Virus record (IMG/VR): IMGVR_UViG_3300035698_016379
Location: 1-28,909 of that record
Length of the DNA: 28,909 nucleotides
Strand: one strand, 5' to 3'
Source: a virus
The notes under the pieces were generated by a model. That model was not told where the DNA came from, did no database searches, and worked only from the letters and a program-made list of their open reading frames with translations. A program made the position numbers and the translations under genes. The first letter of the stretch is position 1. Each line of letters opens with the position of its first letter. Shown in pieces: positions 12,157 through 22,365 of the stretch.

Positions 12157-15100
12157 TATTCTATTTCCTCAAATCCGATAGCTCTACCAATTTTCTTGGA
12201 GACCTGTTTGTTTAAATAATTAAGATAAAATATATTTTGGAAAGGGGCGAGGCGCATCATTTTAATAGCATCCTTGTCTGTCATCTGAATATCGCCCTGC
12301 GCGGCCCCAGAGATTGTTCTAATCAAGTTAAGCAAGTCTTCACCTAAGCCAAAACTTGGTCCCATGAGCGAGCCCATGATTCCCCTGGATTGATATCTTG
12401 TTGTGCCTCCGATTCCCAGAGCTTTGGAGCCAATATTGAATCCCGTCATCACGAGCGCTATTAAGCCGGACCTATCTATAGCTTCTTGTGCCACAGTTTC
12501 AAAAGACAAATCAACTGGCTCATCTGGTCGTTTGAATTTTGCAGAAGCCACATAGCTCATTGCACCAAACGCTAGCATAGTGACGACGCCCTGATAAAAC
12601 TCTTGGTCATTTCGCGTTAGCCCTGATATCAGAACTTTGTTTGTTGATGCAAACTCGAACGATCGAAACTGCATGACACTTTTGGTCCATTCGTTAGCGC
12701 CGGCAAATAGCGGTAAGTCACCCGCTGTAGGCTCAATAATGGCACCCACCACCGTTTCACGTATTGCACCAAAGAAAACGCGCAGCGCCTCGGCGACTTC
12801 CGGGTCCGATACGTTCCAGTCGTTATAGTTTGTGTAATAATTTCCATCGTCTATGCCCCCGGTGCGCTTAAACTCTTTGTGTATCGTGGCCCAATGCTTT
12901 CTTTTAACACCGGCTGCGTTTAGCTCTATTGCGTCTTTTCGGGAGACCTCGCCCGTTTTCGCGTGCGTGTCGATAGTCCGCAGGATTCGATTGATGGCAA
13001 CAGTGCCTGCAACTTCTTGTCCTAGGTCCTGCCACATATTGAACAGTGAAATATTGCCTAATGTCTGAGAGCCAGCTTCCAGCAGTCGTGTAATCGGCCC
13101 TGCCTCGGCCGCCGTTCCGGTATGGTCTAAATAGCTCTTGATGCGTTGTCCATTTTTCTTATTTAAAACAAAATTGAGCGCTTGTAGGGTATCGCGATTG
13201 GTAATTTTAGCTATGCCGTTACCTAAAACCACATTCATGCCCGCATCTATTGAAGCATAAAGTCCGTTTTTAAGGACGATACTGCCGGCATCCGCCAATG
13301 ATGACAGTACGATGCCGCCCATGAATCTCAGATAGTTCCAAGCTCTAAGCGCCCTTAAAAAAACAGCCCCACTGTTATCTACGGCATTGGGTCCAGCGCC
13401 ATAAATGCCGAACAACATATCAAACCCAGCGTTAATATCTTTAATATTAGAATCGTACTCGGCTTCTAGCTTGATTGACGCTTCTGGCGACGGATTTGTG
13501 GCTTCTTTTTTAGCGTTTAGCTCGTTCGTCAGCTCTTCAATGAAATAACCGCGCAAATCTTCAGGAGCGCCGCCGATTTCGGCTTGTTTGAGCTCTATTT
13601 GAGTTATCTTTTCTTTCAGCCCTATTAATTCTGATTCGCTTAAGCCCGGTTCCTTTAGATTTTCTTCTAGCGCAAACTTCTGATCTTCCATCTTAGATAG
13701 TCGCTTTATATTCTTATCGGGAACGCCAAGTCTTCTGGCCATTCGAACCGTTTCGATGACAGGAACCATGCCCCTTGTATACGTATCCGCTATTGCGAAT
13801 GCGTCGTTAATTGTCCAATCTTGGATGCGCTCGTCTGGGATTAAAAATGCACGATTATTTAAAGGTTTTGGTTTTCCGCTGCCCATATATCGATTTAGAA
13901 CAGGGTTTTTAATTTTCTGAGAGTTTCTATTTAGAATGTTCATCACAACGCCATCTGCGACGCTAGCTATATGCTCGTCATCTATCAATACGTTTCGTAT
14001 GTTCCCTTCAGAATCAAACAGCGTGTTTGGGATAGCGTCTTTAAAGTCTTCCTCAAGCTTAGCAATAATATCTTCAGCTTCTTTAATGCGAGCCTGCCTT
14101 GTGTCTTCGTCTTGCTTCTTCTTTTCTTTTTTTTGCTCAGGCGTTAGCTTTGGCTTTTTCTCTTTGACGGGCTTAACAAGCTTTACGGCGTTAGCTTCAG
14201 CTAACTTTTCTTCAATTTTGGCAAGACGCTCATCAAAGGGGGCCATTTTCTCTTGGTGTGACTCGCGAAGAGTGGCGGCTTCAGCGTCTAGCGTAGCTTG
14301 CAGCTTATTAGTCTTGTCTAAAATGTCTTTTTCAAGCAGATTTAATTTTTTCACCAGCGCTTTTTGTCTATCTTTAGCGGCTTTTATGCGCGCCTTTCTG
14401 TTAGCTTTGATTGTATCGAATCTTTCTTTTTGCCTGCCCGCTGTCAGCAAGCTTTTTTTGCCAGCCTTAGGCTTTCTAGCTTTGACTAGCTTTAGGTCGT
14501 CAACGTCTATCCCAGCGTTTAATATCTGTGTTTCAGCATTTTCACGTCTGAGTTGCTGGGCAGCCTCGAATTTCTTTAGCCTTTTCTTGTGTCTAGCCGC
14601 CAATCCTCTCGCCAAATCGTTAAGCCTACGAACTTGAAGGTTGTTTTTACCAATCTGTCCTTTTTTCGTCAAGTTCAGCTTGTCTATTTGTGCATTTAAA
14701 GCGTCTGTTTTTCGCTCAAACTCTTTAACAGTTTTGTTGAATGCTTTTTCTTCTTTGATAGCAATGTCTGGGTCTACGCGCACAGGCTCTTTGGCTGCTT
14801 TAACTTGCCTATTGGCGCTTGTTATAGATTTTCTAAATTGTTTTATGGCGGGCTGATAGCTTTTTAACAGTTCGTTTTGCTCTGCAATCCAAGGGATAGC
14901 GATAGTATTCGTAAACTCTAACTGGTTTGCTTTTATTTTTTCATGATTTAAAAGACGCGTTACATATTCTACAGCCGTAGAAATGCTAACATTTTCAGGC
15001 AGAAGGTCCATTTCGATAGCGTCTTTCTTTATGGGCTCAACAATCTCGTCTAAAAACACCCTAGACGCAGCTTTAACATGCGGATTTTCGTGAACGGCGC

Positions 15101-16262
15101 CAGCTCGAGCCGCAAAAATGATTTGCTCCCCGAATTTCTCACTCGCTAGGCCCTGCTGGGAGAACTTAGCCCGAACGGCTTTCAAGGGCCCGCCTTCAAT
15201 GCCCGCATTTGCAAAGAAATGGTCTTGCATTTTAAGCTGGGGGACGGCAAACCGAGCCAGTCCGTTTTTTATGTGCGTTTGAAGTGAAGTTTCAGAAGCT
15301 TCCCCGCCGAATTCAGGAAGGTTTTTGTTGCGAACATAATCACCCCCTAATAATATTTCTCCGGCCGTCTGGGCAGATGTGAACACGGAATTTGCCAGTC
15401 TCAAAATGGGATTTAAGTTTTTTATCTTTTCAGAAACAAGGCCGCCAACATTTGCAAACTTTTGGCTTTCTCTTTTGTACTCTTCGCTATAACGTGCAGC
15501 GGATAAGGTTTCGCCTGGGCCGAGAGGCTCAAGACTCTCATTTGTTCCGGCATACGTAGATATGATGTCTTTCTTGATGCCTTTGCCCAGAGCGCTATAC
15601 CCCGATATCAGTCCGCCTAGAGATGCGCCAAACACTGAAGACCCTATAACATTGAATGCCGATTCTTCGATGGTCCTGATTTCTTGTGTCGCCTGTAGCC
15701 CAGCTTCTTGAACCGAGGTAGAAAAGGCACTTGCCGCCCCCACAGAAAAAGCAGACTTTGCCACATTAGCCGTGGTTCGTGCATTTCTGACAATTGCGCC
15801 GCCCGGGACCAATATTGAGGGGTCTAAGTTTCCGATGACGAGCCCCATGGCGAATGAGGCCCATGGACGCTCAGCCATTATCTGTCGGCTTTGCTCTTCT
15901 TCTCTAATTTTATTTGTGATGAGCTGCGCCATGTCGTCGCTTTCAGCCCAGACAAATCTATCTCGATACGCGGTCATGTCGGGCGCGTTATCATTAATCC
16001 AGTCGGCATAACTAAAGTCGGGCTGACTTTCCATAGAGGCCATGTTTTTCATTAGCAACGATTTTTGAATGCCTGAACCAATCATGTTTTCTTGTTTGAA
16101 AAGGGCGCCGCCAATCTCAAATAAAGAAGGTTTTCTTCCCCTTTGGCTGGGCGCTAGGTTTGCAACGGACCTGGGGCCGAATGCTTCATCCTCTCGCGCC
16201 TTGTCGCTGAGCTCGTGACCCAGAAGGGTTGGGTCTAAAAAACCGTCGTTGTCGGGTGTCAT
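12156..16262 (-). CDS. Large internal virion (ejection) protein, T7 gp16-like in position
   Basis: 1368 residues, the longest gene. Hydrophobic segments lie near residues 135-155 and 205-225, and near 975 (RFMGGIVLSSLADAG) and 1225 (TMLAFGAMSYVAS). A very long Lys/Glu/Ala-rich coiled coil covers about 465-755. Size and its place after the 858-residue protein and before the fiber fit the largest ejection protein, which enters the cell first and helps form the DNA channel. No transglycosylase motif is visible at the N-terminus, unlike T7 gp16. It overlaps the upstream gene by 4 bases (ATGA) and the fiber gene by 1. Confidence 0.75.
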   Translation of the reverse strand: MTPDNDGFLDPTLLGHELSDKAREDEAFGPRSVANLAPSQRGRKPSLFEIGGALFKQENMIGSGIQKSLLMKNMASMESQPDFSYADWINDNAPDMTAYRDRFVWAESDDMAQLITNKIREEEQSRQIMAERPWASFAMGLVIGNLDPSILVPGGAIVRNARTTANVAKSAFSVGAASAFSTSVQEAGLQATQEIRTIEESAFNVIGSSVFGASLGGLISGYSALGKGIKKDIISTYAGTNESLEPLGPGETLSAARYSEEYKRESQKFANVGGLVSEKIKNLNPILRLANSVFTSAQTAGEILLGGDYVRNKNLPEFGGEASETSLQTHIKNGLARFAVPQLKMQDHFFANAGIEGGPLKAVRAKFSQQGLASEKFGEQIIFAARAGAVHENPHVKAASRVFLDEIVEPIKKDAIEMDLLPENVSISTAVEYVTRLLNHEKIKANQLEFTNTIAIPWIAEQNELLKSYQPAIKQFRKSITSANRQVKAAKEPVRVDPDIAIKEEKAFNKTVKEFERKTDALNAQIDKLNLTKKGQIGKNNLQVRRLNDLARGLAARHKKRLKKFEAAQQLRRENAETQILNAGIDVDDLKLVKARKPKAGKKSLLTAGRQKERFDTIKANRKARIKAAKDRQKALVKKLNLLEKDILDKTNKLQATLDAEAATLRESHQEKMAPFDERLAKIEEKLAEANAVKLVKPVKEKKPKLTPEQKKEKKKQDEDTRQARIKEAEDIIAKLEEDFKDAIPNTLFDSEGNIRNVLIDDEHIASVADGVVMNILNRNSQKIKNPVLNRYMGSGKPKPLNNRAFLIPDERIQDWTINDAFAIADTYTRGMVPVIETVRMARRLGVPDKNIKRLSKMEDQKFALEENLKEPGLSESELIGLKEKITQIELKQAEIGGAPEDLRGYFIEELTNELNAKKEATNPSPEASIKLEAEYDSNIKDINAGFDMLFGIYGAGPNAVDNSGAVFLRALRAWNYLRFMGGIVLSSLADAGSIVLKNGLYASIDAGMNVVLGNGIAKITNRDTLQALNFVLNKKNGQRIKSYLDHTGTAAEAGPITRLLEAGSQTLGNISLFNMWQDLGQEVAGTVAINRILRTIDTHAKTGEVSRKDAIELNAAGVKRKHWATIHKEFKRTGGIDDGNYYTNYNDWNVSDPEVAEALRVFFGAIRETVVGAIIEPTAGDLPLFAGANEWTKSVMQFRSFEFASTNKVLISGLTRNDQEFYQGVVTMLAFGAMSYVASAKFKRPDEPVDLSFETVAQEAIDRSGLIALVMTGFNIGSKALGIGGTTRYQSRGIMGSLMGPSFGLGEDLLNLIRTISGAAQGDIQMTDKDAIKMMRLAPFQNIFYLNYLNKQVSKKIGRAIGFEEIE

Positions 16263-18835
16263 ATTTGACCTCCTTCTCGGATCTCATCTGCTATTGCCGG
16301 GGCCTGCTGGTCTACAAAGATGCCTTGGAGCACTGGGGTCACCGTACTGGAAAGGAATTTCACCGCTGTACTGAGCTCATTACGCTTTTTCTTGAAGCGC
16401 TCCTTGGCTTCTTTTCTAGATATCTGGGTAATAGTCTTATCGCTCAGCTTTTGAGCTGTCTCGGGCAAGAAGTCATTAAGTCCGCCTAAGGTAATTTCAA
16501 GGATGCCTGATTGGTTTTGAGGGTCTTCATAGAAGACCTCGTACCCATTTTTATCAATAACCGCCAGTCCATAAGTCAGCTTCCCGTCGGTTCGAGTGCC
16601 GGTTTCCGGAAGCGATTTTAAATACCAGCGCGTTTTAAAGCCGTCAATCTCGGCATTTCGTCCCTTGACTGATTGGGTGCCGCCAAATAATCCTGCGCCA
16701 GGGACTGCCAAGCCAGCGGGGAGGGGGTCGAAGCTAAGCGGCAGTGAAAACAGTTCGTCAGACGTCATTTTTTCCGGGATGTTATCCAGGCCTTTAATGG
16801 TTATCTTTCGGTCTGGAACAAAAGTAGCGATAGCCGCATCTTTGATGAGCGCGATAGACTCGGCTTCTATTTCATCCTGGCGCTCGAGTGATGCCCCGCC
16901 AAACTCCGCTTTTAAAGCGCTCATGCGCTCCCGCATCTGGGGGATTTGGGCTTCCAATTTCGGCTTTTGGGCAACTCTTTGGTTGCTGGAATGAATCTCA
17001 AGCTTTATATAGTTGTCTAGCCATTGTCCCTGGTCCGCCATCGGAATAAGCTCCGGCGGGAACTTCATTAACTGGTCTTTTTCGGCCGTATATTTGCTTG
17101 TCTGCCAGATACTCGTCATGTCCCTTTTGGTCATGTCTAAAGCATCTTCGTTGGTGTCAAACATCAGCGCTTCTTGAGACAAGACATCTTGAAATTGCCT
17201 GAACGCTTCAGGGTTTTTGTCTGCCGGCACGTCAAAGGTATCCTTGAAAGCAGCTTGAAGATTCTTAAACCCTTTACTTGCGGTTGTTTTGCCACTGGCG
17301 CTGTACGTTTGCTGGTATCTGTCTAAACGCGCCTGAATGGTCGCACTATCGGTGTTTAAAACCGTGTTTCGAGCCAGCTCTATTGAACGATCTTCATCTA
17401 TTGCCGCCATTGTGTTATTTCTAAGCGCTAGATTCGCAATGCGAGCCGTATTTTTACTTACCACGAGCCCCGGGTTTTTGAGACTGCCGGGCTGACCATT
17501 GCCGGCTAGCGACCCGTAGGCTAAAGCGGCGTCAAATGCCCGCCCTGTGTCGCCTTTGAGAATAGAGAATTCAAGCTTGTTATTGAAGACGGGAACCGGA
17601 AAGCCAAGCGTCCCTGCAACTTCAGCTTCGTCCGTCATTGTTAATGCCGCGCCCGGGTTTTCTGTGCGTCGTGCTTTTTCTTGCTGTTTGGCTTCTAAGG
17701 CATCTTCAAAAAGAGAGTTCCTGACCTTTTCAGGCGCATTGGCGGCGACCCATGGGCTAAACTGAGAATCGATAAGTAGCTGGGCTTTTTGCCGCTGCGT
17801 CTTGCCGGCTTTGGCTTGAGTGTTCTCAATCTGTTGTTCTAAACTCTGGAATTGAGCAGCAGTGACAGTATCCCTAACCTCGTCTAAGTCTTCGGCGGCT
17901 TGATAGGTCCCGTTGTCGACCTTATTTCTTGCATCAGAATAATTAAGTACTTGCTGCTGACCCAGCGCCCGGCTTAGCTCGGAATCTGTCTTAAGAGTCT
18001 TTGATAAGGCCGCGCTCCACTGGTCGGTCGTAACGCCCTTGGGCTGGACAGCAAGACTCGCCAGATACTGCTCTTTAGTGCCGTTTGCCACAGAATTTAG
18101 GTAAGCCGCGTTAAAGTTCGCCGCAACAATCACGTCATCAAGAGACTCTATAGCCTTAGTCTCTTCGTTTTCGGTCATGTAGCCAAGGGTTCTGTGGTCT
18201 TTAATAAGCTGTAGAGCATTGTTCGAAGCAAGACTGACCTTCTCTTGGTTGCCTTCGTTTGTTCCGTCTTCAATGTCTGTAACATTGCGGGACATTATTG
18301 AGTTAAAGTTTTCGTTTGATGTGCGTATGTTGAATCCGCGCACCGATTCCATCATTTTAGACATGTTGTCTATATAGATAGGCTGTAGCATTGCGGCTAC
18401 ATTACCTTTGTTTGAATCATTAACCCCGTCAATCGTGCCCTGGTTGATGGCTTTTGCAATCTCATCAAAGTTATTGACGCTTTCGGAGTTTAAAACGCCG
18501 GCCTGCGACATGGCTTTACGTTTCTGGTCATACAAAAGCGCAGCATTTGAAACAACTCCGCTGGCTTCGACGTTATTGAACGCCTTATTGTAGGCAGCCG
18601 TAGACTTGGTGAATCCAGGAGCAAGATTAGCGGTCCGTCCTTCTTCCACTGCTGACTGAGCGTCTAGTGCGCCTTGTTGCTGGGAGCCTGCAACCGCTAC
18701 GTTTTCAGCCGCGAAGGTACCGACAGAGGATATGGTATTAAAAACATTCTGAATATTGGAAAAAGATGATGTTCTTAACAGCTTTGAAGCATTCCCAAGC
18801 ACTTGTCGCTGTAAAACTTTTAAATCGCCTGCCAT
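16259..18835 (-). CDS. Internal virion (ejection) protein, T7 gp15-like in position
   Basis: 858 residues, mostly alpha-helical and Gln/Asn/Ala-rich, starting MAGDLKVLQRQVLGNASK. It has no signal peptide or long membrane helix. Order and size (after the 145-residue gp14-like protein, before the 1368-residue protein) match the middle ejection protein that forms the periplasmic tube in T7-type phages. The start at 18835 is 3 bases after the upstream stop, and the end overlaps the next gene as ATGA. Sequence motifs are weak, so the call rests on synteny, length and composition. Confidence 0.75.
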   Translation of the reverse strand: MAGDLKVLQRQVLGNASKLLRTSSFSNIQNVFNTISSVGTFAAENVAVAGSQQQGALDAQSAVEEGRTANLAPGFTKSTAAYNKAFNNVEASGVVSNAALLYDQKRKAMSQAGVLNSESVNNFDEIAKAINQGTIDGVNDSNKGNVAAMLQPIYIDNMSKMMESVRGFNIRTSNENFNSIMSRNVTDIEDGTNEGNQEKVSLASNNALQLIKDHRTLGYMTENEETKAIESLDDVIVAANFNAAYLNSVANGTKEQYLASLAVQPKGVTTDQWSAALSKTLKTDSELSRALGQQQVLNYSDARNKVDNGTYQAAEDLDEVRDTVTAAQFQSLEQQIENTQAKAGKTQRQKAQLLIDSQFSPWVAANAPEKVRNSLFEDALEAKQQEKARRTENPGAALTMTDEAEVAGTLGFPVPVFNNKLEFSILKGDTGRAFDAALAYGSLAGNGQPGSLKNPGLVVSKNTARIANLALRNNTMAAIDEDRSIELARNTVLNTDSATIQARLDRYQQTYSASGKTTASKGFKNLQAAFKDTFDVPADKNPEAFRQFQDVLSQEALMFDTNEDALDMTKRDMTSIWQTSKYTAEKDQLMKFPPELIPMADQGQWLDNYIKLEIHSSNQRVAQKPKLEAQIPQMRERMSALKAEFGGASLERQDEIEAESIALIKDAAIATFVPDRKITIKGLDNIPEKMTSDELFSLPLSFDPLPAGLAVPGAGLFGGTQSVKGRNAEIDGFKTRWYLKSLPETGTRTDGKLTYGLAVIDKNGYEVFYEDPQNQSGILEITLGGLNDFLPETAQKLSDKTITQISRKEAKERFKKKRNELSTAVKFLSSTVTPVLQGIFVDQQAPAIADEIREGGQI

Positions 18836-18838
18836 TGT

Positions 18839-19276
18839 TTATGCTCCACTGCTGAAGTTTACAGAATCAATTCCAGATTTGAGCAAGCTAGTAATAGCAC
18901 TGGCGTCTCGCCCAAACCTCCCGGATTTAGCGTTTGATATCCCCAGACCTTTATTGATATCGATAGTCTTTTGTTGCCGCTCAAACACCGCAGCATCCCC
19001 GGACATGGCTGCCAAGCTCTTAGATGCAAACTGGAGAGCAATAGAGCCGCCCCCGCCCCTGAGCGCTGAAATAGCCAGCTGAGACGACAGCGCTTGCCTA
19101 AATCCCTGCGCTGAAGCAAAAGATTGCTGAGCTGCTTCATTCTTTGCAGATTCAGCCTCGAAGTTTACAGATGCAACATCTAGCTTTGCTTGCTGTCTGG
19201 ATGCAAATAATCCGGTGCCAGTGCTAGCTGCTGATGCTGCTAAAAGGGCGATTGCGGGGCCTTCCATTCCACTCAT
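18839..19276 (-). CDS. Internal virion protein, T7 gp14-like
   Basis: 145 residues; GGAGG lies 7 bases before the ATG. The N-terminus is hydrophobic and small-residue rich (AIALLAASAASTGTGLFASRQQ), followed by an Ala/Ser/Gln helical region (NEAAQQSFASAQGFRQALSSQ) and a GRFGRDASAI segment. Small, Ala-rich proteins with one N-terminal membrane-seeking segment and this position correspond to the outer-membrane pore ejection protein of T7-like phages. The start overlaps the stop of the nozzle gene. Confidence 0.75.
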   Translation of the reverse strand: MSGMEGPAIALLAASAASTGTGLFASRQQAKLDVASVNFEAESAKNEAAQQSFASAQGFRQALSSQLAISALRGGGGSIALQFASKSLAAMSGDAAVFERQQKTIDINKGLGISNAKSGRFGRDASAITSLLKSGIDSVNFSSGA

Positions 19277-21747
19277 TATATTGCCTCCAGGCGATATCCG
19301 ACGCCGATAATGGTCATCGGAAGGGGTAATTCTTGTGAAATTGTCTGTACGTCTCTCGGGTCCCAGCCCCGCATAGGTGTGACTTCATAAAAGCCAGTGA
19401 CGGGAATTGGTGCTTGATCGAGCGTCAAGACATTTAAAGCCAGGCTTGGAATCTCGAACCCGTTCACTAATATGCCGAGAGACTTGTAGTAATCAACGTA
19501 AATAGACTTGATGTGCTTCGGCTGATACACAGACTGAGAGAACTCAGAAGCAGTGACTAGCGGCATGGGTTTAAGCGTCGGAATATAGTTAATGCCGATG
19601 CTTACAGTGCTCGATGTCTCTGTTATCGTTATCTCTCCGTCGGCATCCACAAACTTTGGACCTTCCGGTATTCCGTTGAACGTTGCATATACGTGCTGTC
19701 CAAGGAGGTGGTCTAAACCTGTCACCAGCCCGTCCGCATCTGATGTAGTCGCTATTGTGGCGTCTGTGTACACATCAAAATCGATAAATTCAATCTGAAG
19801 CGTGTTTTCGACATTGATTAGAATCGTGTCTTCGATGGGCAAGGTTGCGAGCGTTGCCGCGGTCCGACCAATACGCATCCAGAACTTGCGAAGAGGCGGA
19901 GCAATGATGCTTTCTTCTGTCGAAACCGGAAACTCTTGAGCTTTCCACGTCCCTGTATCTGCGCTCAGGTCCCAAGAAATCGTGCCCGCTCCAGTGAATC
20001 CAGCAGTGCCATCGGTCGGGGTAAATGTTGTCCACACCCCGGTGTCATCTAAGTACTCAAATGTAGGAGCAATGGTGACATCAGCAGCCGTATTCAGCGC
20101 AACAGCAATGCTATAAAACGATGACTCATGCCCGATGACCACATAATCACCGTCGATAGCGAAAAGAGTAACGTCCGTGCCCGCATCTGCTGCTGCTGCC
20201 GTAATATCTGTAATGCCTAAGAATTCATCGTTAGCCGTGAACACATTGTTCGCAACGCCCGTAACCGTTGCCCCCGTTGTAATAGAGCGTTGAACAATTA
20301 CATGCGCTGACGCCCCATCTGCATAGACCTTCTTAAATAGCCCTTGGGTTCTACCAAGCGTCCAGCCCTGCACGTTTTCAAGCACTAAAGACTGAAGCAT
20401 GGCTAAGGTGCCATCGGCGTTGGTCAGCAGTAGGATTTCACCATCATTGGTGGCCGGACTGAAGGCTGCAATAGTAGAAGGGTTATCGACAAGCTGGGGT
20501 GACGTCAGGCTTACGTTCGATACGTTGAAACTGCCGCTGCTCATGTCGTAGCCCAGGGCGTTTACTTGCTGTGTGTTCTGATCGACATACATTGCTTGAT
20601 CGTCAAGAATCACTACGCCCACATCGGCCGCTCCGTGCGATGACTGTGGCGTTATAAAGACATTCTTTGGGCTAACCGGGGTCTCTAAGAATATAGAACT
20701 TGATTCAACCGTGGATGCTGTCAGCACTGTTAGCGCTTTGTTCGATGATATATCAATGACATCATCAGTGACTTGATACGAGAAACCGTTAGTATCGAGT
20801 TCTTCTGAGTCGTCAAACTGATAGTAATCTAGCGTGTCTGAAGCAAATACGAATTCTGGCAAAACGGGCGTTCTAGCTAAAAACAATCTGCTTTGAAAGA
20901 ATGCGCCTAGAGCCGGCCACCCTCTATCTTCGCCGGCAGGGGTTCCACCCGTGAAATCTCCCCAGGCTGCCGAGCTCAAAAGGCAATCTACGCCATTTAT
21001 GGCCGCTGTTGTGTTGCTGAAGTCATCAAGAACGTCGCCGGTGGCTATAGTGCCCGCGCCATTTATAGAGTTGAGCCGCATTACGCCGCCCCCGCCCACA
21101 AACATACCGCCAACGTGGCCAGCATCAAAGAATGCGCTGCTTCCCGTAAGGGTTATTCCCAGCCCATTGCCCGCGCTTGGCGTGAATGTGTCACTAGACC
21201 CGCGATATGACGCCCCATCAACTAAGGAGAAATCATAAGTTGGGACGCGTCCAAAGGCGACTGTTGATACAGCCCACACGGCATCGGAGGTTCGAACTAG
21301 CTCGTGCGGCGCTATATCTTCATGCAAAATGACGACCCTGGACTGCGATGCGACAAAATGAAGCTCAGATATCTGTGCAATCGCATAATCTGTCGTCGTA
21401 ACTGTCGCTTGAAGCACATTATCTAGATATATCTCGAACGCGACCCCAGGAGTCCCGGTTCTATCGTGCGGTCTGGCAATAATCAGGTAGGTTTTAGTCC
21501 CCGAGAACCCGTACTCAATGCCGTTAATCTCATCGGCATCCGTAATAAGGGCGTCCCCATCCCCAGTATCGACAATAGTTTTTATGTAGGTCGTGCCAAA
21601 GCGACGCTTTGCGCCTCCTTGGGGAATCGCCAAGATGTCCCGTAATACCTGGGCACCTTTGTAATATCCCGGGAAATCCGTGCGCCCGAGCAGCTTCGGG
21701 TCAAGCTCGCCGAGCGTAAAGCTGTTCTGTATCTGACGTGTAGCCAT
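19276..21747 (-). CDS. Tail nozzle protein (tail tubular protein B, T7 gp12-like)
   Basis: 823 residues. The N-terminus is diagnostic: QNSFTLGELDPKLLGRTDFP, then YYKGAQVLRDILAIPQGGAKRRFGT, as in podovirus nozzle proteins. The rest is beta-rich with propeller-like Gly/Asp segments, and the C-terminus ends in a compact domain (RGWDPRDVQTISQELPLPMTI). The protein forms the hexameric nozzle that closes the tail and holds the fibers. It is located 3 bases after the adaptor gene and before the ejection proteins, the usual T7-like order. Confidence 0.9.
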   Translation of the reverse strand: MATRQIQNSFTLGELDPKLLGRTDFPGYYKGAQVLRDILAIPQGGAKRRFGTTYIKTIVDTGDGDALITDADEINGIEYGFSGTKTYLIIARPHDRTGTPGVAFEIYLDNVLQATVTTTDYAIAQISELHFVASQSRVVILHEDIAPHELVRTSDAVWAVSTVAFGRVPTYDFSLVDGASYRGSSDTFTPSAGNGLGITLTGSSAFFDAGHVGGMFVGGGGVMRLNSINGAGTIATGDVLDDFSNTTAAINGVDCLLSSAAWGDFTGGTPAGEDRGWPALGAFFQSRLFLARTPVLPEFVFASDTLDYYQFDDSEELDTNGFSYQVTDDVIDISSNKALTVLTASTVESSSIFLETPVSPKNVFITPQSSHGAADVGVVILDDQAMYVDQNTQQVNALGYDMSSGSFNVSNVSLTSPQLVDNPSTIAAFSPATNDGEILLLTNADGTLAMLQSLVLENVQGWTLGRTQGLFKKVYADGASAHVIVQRSITTGATVTGVANNVFTANDEFLGITDITAAAADAGTDVTLFAIDGDYVVIGHESSFYSIAVALNTAADVTIAPTFEYLDDTGVWTTFTPTDGTAGFTGAGTISWDLSADTGTWKAQEFPVSTEESIIAPPLRKFWMRIGRTAATLATLPIEDTILINVENTLQIEFIDFDVYTDATIATTSDADGLVTGLDHLLGQHVYATFNGIPEGPKFVDADGEITITETSSTVSIGINYIPTLKPMPLVTASEFSQSVYQPKHIKSIYVDYYKSLGILVNGFEIPSLALNVLTLDQAPIPVTGFYEVTPMRGWDPRDVQTISQELPLPMTIIGVGYRLEAI

Positions 21748-21749
21748 GC

Positions 21750-22349
21750 TTATCTCCTGCCGTTAGACGTGCCCGAAGAGCCAAATTGCCTAGCCTCAAT
21801 CCACGGACTGCTCTGTATGGCGACCGTGGGAGAGTTTTGAGAATCCACCCACATTGCCTCAGCATGCACGCGATGTCGTTCCTGCTGCATCATCTGGACC
21901 ATTCTAGGGTCTTCTGTAACCGCAGCTGCAACTTGAGACGCCAGCGCGTAAACCATGAACTCTTTGAATGCAGTCGACCAAAAAGTGACCGGCACTTGAT
22001 AGTTGTACTCAAGCTTCAAAATACCCGTTCCGCCGGTGTATATCTGCTTACCAAAGATTTGATAGTGCACGCCCGGGTATATCCGAACAGCTGACAGAAA
22101 ATCCGCTGGCAAATCGTACGCACTGCTGTACTCAGCGAAATCCGGACTGCTAGAAGACTGCGACAACTGAGCGTGTTTCTTGCAGAATTTCCACTGGTTT
22201 TTAGACAGCTCGGAAGGAACAAGCATGTCATAGAACTTTTGCAGACTAACCGCAAACTCGTCAGAGTCCTCAATTGTCGCAAAAGGCCTTTTGCCTAGCA
22301 AAACTGCGGCGTTCGCCATGATTTCGATGTCAGTGTTAGGTCCTGCCAT
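21750..22349 (-). CDS. Tail adaptor protein (tail tubular protein A, T7 gp11-like)
   Basis: 199 residues, the usual size. NAAVLLGKRPFATIEDSDEFA near the start, then FYDMLVPSELSKNQWKFCKK, YDLPADFLSAVRIYP, and a helical region with AVTEDPRMVQMMQQERHR. This is the pattern of the gatekeeper/adaptor ring between portal and nozzle. It is followed directly by the nozzle gene. Confidence 0.9.
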   Translation of the reverse strand: MAGPNTDIEIMANAAVLLGKRPFATIEDSDEFAVSLQKFYDMLVPSELSKNQWKFCKKHAQLSQSSSSPDFAEYSSAYDLPADFLSAVRIYPGVHYQIFGKQIYTGGTGILKLEYNYQVPVTFWSTAFKEFMVYALASQVAAAVTEDPRMVQMMQQERHRVHAEAMWVDSQNSPTVAIQSSPWIEARQFGSSGTSNGRR

Positions 22350-22365
22350 AAATTTACCTCAATTC

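Noticed and set aside
13936-14637. 233-codon plus-strand frame, rich in Ser/Phe/Leu and membrane-like
   Set aside because: It is the antisense of the Lys/Glu/Ala coiled coil of the large ejection protein. The hydrophobic look is an artefact of AAG/GAA/GCC codons read backwards, and it has no ribosome site.
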